Source: JAFDWI01 sp964544305 (lineage in GTDB: Bacteria > Actinomycetota > Acidimicrobiia > Acidimicrobiales > Iamiaceae). From it: DNA of 20,710 nucleotides. The notes below the pieces were generated by a model. The model saw nothing but the letters and a program-made list of their open reading frames with translations, did no database searches and had not been told where the DNA came from. Below are positions 13,451-20,710 of this stretch, in pieces (the first letter of the stretch is position 1; every line of letters begins with the position of its first letter). Location of the stretch: NCBI GenBank assembly GCA_964544305.1, contig CAZJAZ010000049.1:1-20710 (forward strand). Reading direction: 5' to 3'. Position numbers and translations under genes: made by a program.

Positions 13451-15763
13451 CTAGGGAGACGTAGTTGGCGGAGGAGTCGGTGGCGGTGTTGCTGGCGGCT
13501 CGGTTGGCGGCGGGGCGGTTGCCACCGGTGGAGCCGTCGTCGGTGCACTCGACGTCGCGGGCACCGTGCCGCTCAAATCGCCTGTTGTCGGCGGCGGAGT
13601 CGTCGACACCGGCGTGTCGTTTGACGAACTCTGATCCGACCACGACTGATCCGAGGAGCCGACACCATTATCAAAATCGTCAACATCCCAAGCAGGTGTC
13701 AAATAGCGCGACCCGCCCCACGACGTGAGGAACTTACCGCCTGAAAGATCACCGGTGACCGGAAAGTTCTGGGGCTTTGTGCCAGCTAGCGCCGCGGTCA
13801 TGAACCGTTTCCAAATCTCCGCGGGATAACTCGCGCCCTGAAAACTTCCCGGCATCACACGGTTGCCCGATTCATAGCCCATCCAAACCGACGCGGTAAA
13901 GCCCGGTACAAAACCGGTAAACCACGCATCGGTGTTGCGCTGCCCTGCTTTGATGTCGTCGCCGGTGCCCGAGTCGGCTTCGGCAACCGTGCCTGTTTTT
14001 CCCGCTGCCGGGCGATCGAGTTGCGCTGATCTTGCCGTGCCTCGTTGCACGACTTGTTGCAGCGCATACACCACCCGCGAATTCTGGGTTGGCGTAAGCA
14101 CTTGGTTTCGTTTGGGCGCGTAACTCGCGAGCACATTGTGCGAACGATCTTCAACGCGATTTACCATCGTCGCGTCCATCTGCACGCCGTTACGAGCAAA
14201 GGTGCTAAACGCATCGGCTACCTGGACCACAGGCAAGTTCACCGCGCCCAATACAAACGATGGAAGATACTGGCTTGTCCCACCACGTTTCTCGAAACGT
14301 TTCGACACGCCAAGTTCATGCGTCGTCTGCACAACTTGTTTGGGACCAAGTTCAAGCATGATCGCTGCAAATGACGAGTTGATCGACTGAGCGGTGGCAT
14401 CGACCACCGAGGCAACGCCAGATGAACAACAGTCACTTCGCACCGGCCAGTCTTCTGAGAGCAGTTTGGGATAGTCCGTCTTAAGGAATGTTTTCTGGAA
14501 CTGTGCCGGAATAGACGACGTGATCGAGTACCCGCTCTTGACAAGATCAGCCAACGCGAAGGCCTTGAACGTGGATCCGACTTGACGTCCACCTGATCCA
14601 CCGGCCCCGGTTGCCAAGTTCACTTTGTTCGTCGAATAGTCGGTCCCGCCCATCATGGCCACGACTTTGCCTTGATTGTCGATGGCCACAAGTGCACCAG
14701 AAGGGTGATCGGGAAAGCTCAACACCGAAGTCACCGCTTCAAACGCCTGCTTTTGGCGCTCGGGCTGCAACGTTGTGTAAATCCGTAAGCCGCCATTGAA
14801 CAGTTCGTCCGTGCCCAACTTGCCCGTCAGATTCTCAATGACGGCCTGTACAAAATAACGGGCCGCGTACGGATCCGCTTCAGTCGAACCCAGTGGTCCA
14901 CCAAGCCAGTTCACGCCAATACTCGGGTGATAGTCGATCACACCAAGTGGCGAAGCTGCAGCAAGCACCCGTTGTTGCTCTGAAATCATGTTGTTCTTTG
15001 CCATGTTGCCAAGCACAACACCACGCAATGCTTTCGCTTTTGCCGCGTCTTGCGCCCAACTTGGATTCCGGATGATGCCAGCCAAGAAAGCCGACTGCGC
15101 CAGATTCAATTCGGACGCGTTCACATCAAAGTAACTCTGCGCTGCGGCTTGTACGCCATACGCACCACGACCGAAGTACACGAGGTTGAGATACCGCTCG
15201 AAGATCTGCTTCTTGGAGAGTTTCTGTTCAAGCTTGACCGAGAGAACCGCTTCTTTGATCTTGCGTGAAAAGGTTCGCTCAGACGTGAGGTAGGTGAGCT
15301 TGACGTACTGTTGAGTGATTGTAGATCCACCATGAGTGCGGCCGCCTTTGCTGATATCAATCCACGCGGCCCGAGCAATTCCGACAGGGTCAACGCCTCC
15401 ATGTTTGAAGAAATCTTTGTCTTCAGCTGCGAGCACCGCGTTCTGCATTTCAGGAGAAATTTTTGCAAGCGGAACGACAACACGATTCACGTCGCCATGG
15501 AGCGAGGCCATCGCATTTGACTCATTGCAATTCTTGGTGACGTTCGCCGCACAAATAAATGACGTTTGATCAACAACGGGGTTTGTGGTGGGCAGTTGCA
15601 CCTGCGAAGCGGCCCACAACACGCCGAGCACCGAAGCCAACACGACCACGGTGATAAAAAACAGGGGGCGTCGAAGTCGCCACAGCAGCGACCGTCGCTT
15701 GGCGCCCGGCTTGGTCGGGTCGATTGATTTGGAGCGACGTCGAGGGATCAATCGTGGGGCCAT
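13451..15763 (-). CDS. Bifunctional class A penicillin-binding protein (glycosyltransferase/transpeptidase)
   Basis: Polymerises lipid II glycan strands and cross-links their peptides outside the membrane. The protein has 770 residues: a basic cytoplasmic start, one membrane anchor at about 33-52 (PLFFITVVVLASVLGVLWAA), then a GT51 glycosyltransferase domain with the catalytic Glu114 in EDKDFFKHGG, GGSTITQQ at 145-152 and KKQIFERYLNLVYFGRGAYG. The transpeptidase domain has SxxK at Ser397 (STFK), SxN at 460-462 (SIN) and KTG at 589-591. A C-terminal tail of roughly 70 residues is rich in Ser, Asp, then Thr/Pro (TTAPPVATAPPPTEPPATPP), as in mycobacterial PonA1. ATG 15763 has GAG eight to ten bases upstream and a perfect hairpin just before it. 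By synteny it corresponds to ponA1, between DUF5318 and rpsF. Confidence 0.95.
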   Translation of the reverse strand: MAPRLIPRRRSKSIDPTKPGAKRRSLLWRLRRPLFFITVVVLASVLGVLWAASQVQLPTTNPVVDQTSFICAANVTKNCNESNAMASLHGDVNRVVVPLAKISPEMQNAVLAAEDKDFFKHGGVDPVGIARAAWIDISKGGRTHGGSTITQQYVKLTYLTSERTFSRKIKEAVLSVKLEQKLSKKQIFERYLNLVYFGRGAYGVQAAAQSYFDVNASELNLAQSAFLAGIIRNPSWAQDAAKAKALRGVVLGNMAKNNMISEQQRVLAAASPLGVIDYHPSIGVNWLGGPLGSTEADPYAARYFVQAVIENLTGKLGTDELFNGGLRIYTTLQPERQKQAFEAVTSVLSFPDHPSGALVAIDNQGKVVAMMGGTDYSTNKVNLATGAGGSGGRQVGSTFKAFALADLVKSGYSITSSIPAQFQKTFLKTDYPKLLSEDWPVRSDCCSSGVASVVDATAQSINSSFAAIMLELGPKQVVQTTHELGVSKRFEKRGGTSQYLPSFVLGAVNLPVVQVADAFSTFARNGVQMDATMVNRVEDRSHNVLASYAPKRNQVLTPTQNSRVVYALQQVVQRGTARSAQLDRPAAGKTGTVAEADSGTGDDIKAGQRNTDAWFTGFVPGFTASVWMGYESGNRVMPGSFQGASYPAEIWKRFMTAALAGTKPQNFPVTGDLSGGKFLTSWGGSRYLTPAWDVDDFDNGVGSSDQSWSDQSSSNDTPVSTTPPPTTGDLSGTVPATSSAPTTAPPVATAPPPTEPPATPPPTPPPTTSP

Positions 15764-15773
15764 GGCTCATCTC

Positions 15774-15791
15774 GTGCCCACTTTTGGGCAC
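15774..15791 (-). promoter_or_regulatory. Perfect inverted repeat just upstream of the PBP start
   Basis: GTGCCCA and TGGGCAC are separated by four bases and end 10 nt before the PBP ATG, within the 52-nt gap after the large surface-protein gene. With no following T run it is not a typical terminator. In RNA it could limit access to the PBP ribosome-binding site or uncouple the two genes. Confidence 0.4.
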
Positions 15792-15815
15792 CAGCTGAGC
15801 CTACCAACCCCTCCA

Positions 15816-18800
15816 TCAAATTGACCGTCTGAGGCGACGCGTGGCGGCAACAACAATGAGTCCGGCAACGGCGAGCGCACTGCCAACTTGGAGAATCAGC
15901 AGTGACCGCAACCCGGTCGCGGGAAGTGCCTCGCCCGTTGGTGAACGTACTTCCTCGGGCGTCGGTGAACCAGGTGCTTGTGCCACGACTGGCTCGATGA
16001 CCTGAGGTGGTGTGGTCGTCGTCGGTGACTGAACGGTGGTGGATGGCACAGTCGTCGTGGACTGTGGCGGAGCTGCTCTCACCCGTGCGGTTACCTCTGT
16101 GCACGAACGACCCCCGTCGTCGTCAATGACACAAACTCCGACCGTGTAGGTGCCAGTGGTCGAGTACACGTGATCAACCTCGAAGTTCCCCTCGCCCGGT
16201 GCGGAAACGTCAGGCACAATCTGCGAACTGGTGCCGTCGCCCCAATCAAGTTGCACCACATGGGTGTCATCGACCCCGGCATCGGCCCAATTACCGGGAA
16301 GTGACCAAGGCTGACCAACTTCAACCTCGCCCGTTGGGGTGACCGTGAACGTTGGCGCCAGGTTGTTCACCGTGACCGTTGAGCGGGCCTCGCTACAGGC
16401 TCCGCGGTCATCGCACACCTCGGCCAAAACCGCGGCCAAGCGATTATCGCCGTAGCGGTGCGTGGCAGTACCCACACCAACCGAACCACCATCAGCCACA
16501 ACCATTGGGCCGCTGCTGCCGTCACCCCAGTTGATCGTTCCGGTGTGTGTATCTGACGGATTTGCGTCTTCGAACGCGACCTGACGTTGGATCAGGTCGC
16601 CCTCATCAATCGTCGCGTTGTCCTCACCCGTCGATGACAACGGACCATTCGTTGACGCCAACGTTACGAGCATGTCGTCGCAACCCACACCGCCGTCATC
16701 GTCGGTGACACAGATCGTGACCGTCACCGGGCCATCAACCGCATAGGTGTGCGCGGCAGCTACGACACCGTTGCCGTTGTTTTCAGACACCGTTGCTGGT
16801 TCAACCGCTGAACCGTCACCCCAATCAACAGTTGCGGTGTGCGTGTCGAGAATCCCGACATCGGAAAACACCGAATCGTCCAACACCAACGTCGGGCCTG
16901 CCGTGCGGTCACGTCCCGCATCGACCACGGGGGCGACATTGGTGACATTGACGCTTCGATCCGCGCAGCCAGTGTCACCGCCATTGTCAGTGATACAGAG
17001 CTTCGAGGGATACGTGCCATCGTCAAGGTAACGGTGCGAAGCAGAAACTTGACCGAAACCATCAACCGTCGAGATCACATCAACCCGATCTTTTGCTGAC
17101 CCGTCGCCCCAATCGAACAAGCCCGAATGCGTGTCGAGTTTGCCCGGATCGATGAAGTTGCCATGAAACGATGTGAGGGTACCCTCAGGCGCCGAAATTG
17201 ACGTCTGTGCGAAGTTCCGATAGCGCACGTCGGATTGAGAGAAGTTATAGAAACCGAACCGCGCATCAGCAGGAAACGAACCTGTCACATCCAACTCGAG
17301 GACATCGTTCACCCAAACCTGCAATCGGTCACCGGTGTAACGGAAACGAACTCGGTAGATCGTATTCTCCGACCAGCCGGTATCGGCCAGTGTCGCACCT
17401 CGGGCAAGTTCGGTGATAGATCCAGTTCCGTTTGAGGGCGCCATATGGCTCCACAAATCAACCCCAGTGCCGCGAATATCCCAGACGGCGAGCCCACCTT
17501 CGGCAGCCCCCTGATCGTACTGTTTCCAGTCGACAAGTAGATAGTGAGAATTGGGGTTCGTGTACATGTCGGGCGCAGCGCCGATTACAAAGCCGATGAA
17601 ATCATCATCGGAATACGTTTCGACACTCATCTCGACGGTTGCCTCGGTGCCCACGAAGCTATTGGGTGAAACGAACGTGCTCGGATCCGAATTGATCACC
17701 TGGAGGACCGAGTCGCGCGAGTCGGCGACCTGCCAATCCGCGGCGGGCTGACCGTAGTAAATGGGGGACTGAACGGCCTGCCAGGTCGACAAATCAATGA
17801 AGTTGACCTTGGGGCCCTGGTTCATGATGGTCACATCTTGGTACGCACATGCCCATGGGCTGGTTGCATACTTGCCGCACAATTGCACCGAGTACTGCCC
17901 GTCATCGGCATAGGTGTGACGCAGAACGTTCGTGGCAAACTGCGCGCTGCTGACCGAGTCTGTGCTCTGCGGGGTGCCATCTCCCCAGTCGATACGCCGA
18001 GTGACGGTGCCCGAACCGCTGGCGTCGATCGTGCCCGCTGCTTCCACCTGGCTACCTTCGAGGCCGTCTGCTCCAGCCGGTGGTGGACCCTCGCTGCCCA
18101 CCAGGTCGGGATGCACATCAAGGGTGATCACCGGCATCGGCGTACCGTCTGTGGTCGACGCATCACAGTCGTCGTCCACCCCATTTGCAATATCGGGCAT
18201 ACCCGGATTGATGGTGCTGTCAGCGTCATCGCAATCGAGCGTCGAGGGCCAACCGTCGCCATCATCATCGGCTCCAGAAACCTTGACCCACCAGGTCGTT
18301 GATGTGGCATGTCCGGCATTGTCGGTGACAATAGCCATGATGAGCCGTCCGCCAACGTCAGCCGGTGCGGTCACCAAATCAAAACTGTTGCCCGTTGCCA
18401 CCTGGGCGCCGTTGTCCCACCAGCTCGTGGTCACCGAGCCACCCTCGGGGTCACTCGGGTTCACGGTGAAGTGCGCGTTATTGCCGGCAATCAGATCGAT
18501 TACCGACGTGGCCGGTGTGCGCGCGCCGATGATCGGTGTGGCATCGATCGCGGTATTGGTGAACGAAGCGGTGGCCACATCAGAAATGCCGTCGATGCCG
18601 GTCACTGTCACCGACACCAGATCCGGCGTGGCATCGGTGGGTGTAAACGTCGGGGTTGCCCCGGTCGCATCATCGAACGCCGTGTCGCCATCGAGATCCC
18701 AGGCGTAGCTCAACATTCCCGTGCCACTCGACGCGCTCGCGTCCAATGCCACCGGTGTTCCGGTTGTTCCCACATAGGGGCCTCCGGCATTTGCGGTTAC

Positions 18801-20180
18801 GAAATCGTCGGACATGAGCGGATCAGCTTCGAGTTGGGTGATCGCCGTGTTGAACGTGTTGATGAGCGCCCGAAGCTGGGCCTGGAGCGCCGCGGTTTGT
18901 GCGGCGATCTCGTCGAGGTTCGCGGCAGTTCCCGCCTTGGTAATGCCCGCTAGTCGAAGATTGTCAATCGTGCGCAGTCCGGTTTGCTGGTCTGTCGGGG
19001 TGATGCCCAATGCCGCGGCTTTGGTACGAAAATCCTGGGGGATGCCATTTGCGCGCGCGTCGACCAGCATGTTGCCGATCGTTGAGGCGACCAGGTCAAA
19101 CTCGGCGGGCTCGGCGCGAACCGCATCGGCAGCGTTACTTGCCGCGGCCGCGGTGCGCGGCAGTTGATTGATGAGCGCTAGTGCGTATCGCTGCGCGGCC
19201 CGGGCCTGTTGACGGGCCCACACGCCGTTGTGGTCTCCGGCCGCGCCTTGATATTTTTCGATGGAGTCGAGCAAGCCTTTGGTCAGCACACCTTCGACGC
19301 CGCTTTGTTCGCCAAGTTCGACTTGGGCCCGCAGCATCGGGTCGGTGTCAAATGATTCAAGCTCGCTCAACGAGGTCGGTGACGACGGCGCGTCATAGGA
19401 ATAGTTCGGAGGGTCTGCCGCAATGCCTCCCCAGTGCCGTTGGGTGCTGATCAGGAGATTCTGCGTGACCGCTTTGGGATCGGGGAAACCGTTTGCCGTG
19501 GCGACAACGTTTTGAACCATGAAGATCAGCATTTCGATGCCATCGGTCATTGCTCCGTACAGTTCCCACGCATTGGCGATGAAAACGAGACCAGCAAAGG
19601 TGTATTGGGCTTCTTTCCAGTTGCCGGCTCGTTGTGCCGCGTCGGCCTTGATCGTACTGATGTCGATCGGAGGCACCATCACGTTCGAGGTGACGCGGAA
19701 CGCGTTTGGAATGAACGTATCGAACGCGGGATCAAACACTTTGTCCTGGCAGTTGTCGATGACGACACCGTAACGGCCCGGCCCGATGCTGCCTCCAGGG
19801 GCGGTGTAACCGATGACTTCGTCGACAAATCCACCGCCTCCTTGCCCGAATACGACGTTTGGTGAACCCGACACGTCAGAAAGTGCAGCTCCGGTTGATC
19901 CTGTCCAAGTGCTCGGCACGACATAGAGATCAGAAACGGCATAGATCCAGTCGTCCACCGGCGATTCTGATCCGATTTTTGGGCAACTTCGCACATAGTC
20001 AGTCATTCCGACCGCGACAGTCACGGCTTCGCTTGCCCCATAAACCGGTTTTGACATCCCCACGTCGGCTGCGTGGGCGGGTTTGGCTTCATTGACGGTT
20101 ACAAGTGCGATTGAGCTAACCGTCAGGATCAACAGAGTGGCGGCAAGCCGCCAGATACGGGTGCCGTACTTTCTCGCCAT
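15816..20180 (-). CDS. Large LPATG-anchored surface protein with PKD, MopE-like and thrombospondin-C-like domains
   Basis: The start is ATG 20180, followed at once by a signal peptide (RLAATLLILTVSSIALVTV, cleavage near AHAA); a TTG at 20210 is less likely. The product has 1454 residues. In order: an unrecognised N-terminal region to about 455, including a helical Ala/Gln-rich part; a PKD domain (about 463-547, ends SVTVTG); an Ig-like segment; a MopE-type metal-binding motif at about 636-680 (DDDGDGWPSTLDCDDADST then DDDCD); a PKD-like WGDG segment; a thrombospondin-C-like lectin domain at about 793-988 (DDDFIGFVIGAAP, HYLLVDWKQYDQG, FYNFSQSDVRYRNF); four more PKD-type repeats with WGDG cores to about 1363; a Thr/Pro linker; and LPATG near 1418 with a final helix and TRRLRRSI. 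It is expected to be sortase-anchored and calcium-dependent, a likely adhesin. No sortase gene is in the window. Confidence 0.9.
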   Translation of the reverse strand: MARKYGTRIWRLAATLLILTVSSIALVTVNEAKPAHAADVGMSKPVYGASEAVTVAVGMTDYVRSCPKIGSESPVDDWIYAVSDLYVVPSTWTGSTGAALSDVSGSPNVVFGQGGGGFVDEVIGYTAPGGSIGPGRYGVVIDNCQDKVFDPAFDTFIPNAFRVTSNVMVPPIDISTIKADAAQRAGNWKEAQYTFAGLVFIANAWELYGAMTDGIEMLIFMVQNVVATANGFPDPKAVTQNLLISTQRHWGGIAADPPNYSYDAPSSPTSLSELESFDTDPMLRAQVELGEQSGVEGVLTKGLLDSIEKYQGAAGDHNGVWARQQARAAQRYALALINQLPRTAAAASNAADAVRAEPAEFDLVASTIGNMLVDARANGIPQDFRTKAAALGITPTDQQTGLRTIDNLRLAGITKAGTAANLDEIAAQTAALQAQLRALINTFNTAITQLEADPLMSDDFVTANAGGPYVGTTGTPVALDASASSGTGMLSYAWDLDGDTAFDDATGATPTFTPTDATPDLVSVTVTGIDGISDVATASFTNTAIDATPIIGARTPATSVIDLIAGNNAHFTVNPSDPEGGSVTTSWWDNGAQVATGNSFDLVTAPADVGGRLIMAIVTDNAGHATSTTWWVKVSGADDDGDGWPSTLDCDDADSTINPGMPDIANGVDDDCDASTTDGTPMPVITLDVHPDLVGSEGPPPAGADGLEGSQVEAAGTIDASGSGTVTRRIDWGDGTPQSTDSVSSAQFATNVLRHTYADDGQYSVQLCGKYATSPWACAYQDVTIMNQGPKVNFIDLSTWQAVQSPIYYGQPAADWQVADSRDSVLQVINSDPSTFVSPNSFVGTEATVEMSVETYSDDDFIGFVIGAAPDMYTNPNSHYLLVDWKQYDQGAAEGGLAVWDIRGTGVDLWSHMAPSNGTGSITELARGATLADTGWSENTIYRVRFRYTGDRLQVWVNDVLELDVTGSFPADARFGFYNFSQSDVRYRNFAQTSISAPEGTLTSFHGNFIDPGKLDTHSGLFDWGDGSAKDRVDVISTVDGFGQVSASHRYLDDGTYPSKLCITDNGGDTGCADRSVNVTNVAPVVDAGRDRTAGPTLVLDDSVFSDVGILDTHTATVDWGDGSAVEPATVSENNGNGVVAAAHTYAVDGPVTVTICVTDDDGGVGCDDMLVTLASTNGPLSSTGEDNATIDEGDLIQRQVAFEDANPSDTHTGTINWGDGSSGPMVVADGGSVGVGTATHRYGDNRLAAVLAEVCDDRGACSEARSTVTVNNLAPTFTVTPTGEVEVGQPWSLPGNWADAGVDDTHVVQLDWGDGTSSQIVPDVSAPGEGNFEVDHVYSTTGTYTVGVCVIDDDGGRSCTEVTARVRAAPPQSTTTVPSTTVQSPTTTTPPQVIEPVVAQAPGSPTPEEVRSPTGEALPATGLRSLLILQVGSALAVAGLIVVAATRRLRRSI

Positions 20181-20199
20181 GCCCAGATTGTGCAACACG

Positions 20200-20219
20200 A
20201 GCGCGAACAAAGCGCGAAC
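20200..20219. repeat. Two direct copies of AGCGCGAAC spaced 11 bp
   Basis: Identical 9-mers at 20200-20208 and 20211-20219 lie 20-40 bases before the start of the surface-protein gene. The 11-bp spacing is one helical turn, which would suit a dimeric regulator, but chance is possible. Confidence 0.45.
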
Positions 20220-20244
20220 GAGCTACTTTTCCGGGCAATTCTTC

Positions 20245-20646
20245 TCAGCTGGATGCGTGTCGTCCCACCGGGAATGAACGCATGAGATGATTCCACCAAC
20301 ACTGGGTGCAAACTTCGACGACATAGCCGGTGAAATCGCCGCTACGACGTGCAAGCTTGGCCAACTCTCCCTTGGTGGACAAACAGCGCCCCGAGGCTGG
20401 GAGTCGAGGGCCAAAGACATAGGTGACCAACACGAGCTCTTGAGCGTCACATATCGGACACGGACGTTCGCTGTGCATACCCAACGCTTTCGCGTTGCGA
20501 CGCAGCTCCGCGTGAGCATCGCACACTTCGTTGCGAGCAATGCGACCACCTCGAAACTGGGTAATGAGTGTCTGGCGCGCGAGTCGGTAGTCAATCTCAC
20601 CTTCCCCTTTGAACGTTCGGGGACGTGGGGCGCTGGTTGCACTCAC
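20245..20646 (-). CDS. DUF5318 family protein
   Basis: A 133-residue cytosolic protein of the actinobacterial DUF5318 family, found next to ponA1 in mycobacteria. Visible: EIDYRLARQTLITQFRGGRI near the start, ARNEVCDAHAELRRNAKALG, CPICDAQELVLVTYVFGPRL, and VVEVCTQCWWNHLMRSFPVG at the end. The CPIC and CTQC pairs with CDAH look like a zinc-binding set. The function is unknown. The start is GTG 20646; a purine-rich GAGGAG stretch lies about 15 bases upstream, farther than usual, so the start could be a little upstream (the frame remains open toward the window edge). It probably heads the unit that runs into the surface protein and the PBP, with 64 bases to the next start. Confidence 0.85.
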   Translation of the reverse strand: MSATSAPRPRTFKGEGEIDYRLARQTLITQFRGGRIARNEVCDAHAELRRNAKALGMHSERPCPICDAQELVLVTYVFGPRLPASGRCLSTKGELAKLARRSGDFTGYVVEVCTQCWWNHLMRSFPVGRHASS

Positions 20647-20710
20647 ATTGGTGCACGCTAGCTCCTCGTCCTCCTCCCTTCTACCGAAATTTGACGCGTT
20701 CTGGCCTCTC

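Overview
The window looks like chromosomal DNA from a high-to-moderate-GC actinobacterium, most likely of the Acidimicrobiia type and probably from an assembled scaffold, because a run of exactly 100 N sits at 2231-2330. The basis is gene order and protein families: DUF5318, a class A penicillin-binding protein, then rpsF-ssb-rpsR-rplI-dnaB is the order known near the origin in mycobacteria and relatives. The Acidimicrobiia placement itself is inference.

Layout, left to right. (1) 1-2075, minus strand: the 5' part of a secreted LamG plus RHS/YD-repeat protein that runs off the left edge. Its start region holds five perfect copies of an 8-bp tandem repeat that put the two ATG codons out of frame with the rest. 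(2) 2167-2864, minus: a DUF4232 lipoprotein broken by the assembly gap. (3) 2942-3634, plus: a class I glutamine amidotransferase-like protein, convergent and overlapping by 11 nt with (4) 3624-4781, minus: a secreted glycine-rich protein. (5) 4891-8053, plus: a large membrane protein in two overlapping frames (probably one frameshifted gene), coupled by an ATGA overlap to a fused Ogt-AlkA DNA alkylation repair enzyme. (6) 8107-12183, minus: rpsF-ssb-rpsR-rplI-dnaB followed by a YcnI-like (DUF1775) copper-type exported protein. The 228-bp spacer between rplI and dnaB carries a cluster of DnaA-box-like 9-mers. (7) 12362-20646, minus: panB, a bifunctional PBP1-type peptidoglycan synthase, a 1454-residue LPATG-ended surface protein with PKD, MopE-like and thrombospondin-C-like segments, and DUF5318.

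How the parts relate: region 6 is the ribosome/replication housekeeping cluster (S6, SSB, S18, L9, DnaB) with tight spacing, 1-nt overlaps and shared stop/Shine-Dalgarno sequences. Region 7 is largely cell envelope (peptidoglycan synthase plus a probable wall-anchored adhesin). Regions 1-5 are an accessory stretch rich in secreted or membrane proteins, with a DNA repair fusion. No tRNA, rRNA, CRISPR array, transposase or integrase was seen. No gene-free stretch is longer than about 230 bases apart from the gap neighbourhood.

The items most worth a second look are the octanucleotide repeat at the RHS gene start (possible phase variation or a 2-bp lesion), the DnaA-box-like array before dnaB, the Ogt-AlkA fusion, and the thrombospondin-C/MopE/PKD surface protein between DUF5318 and the PBP.
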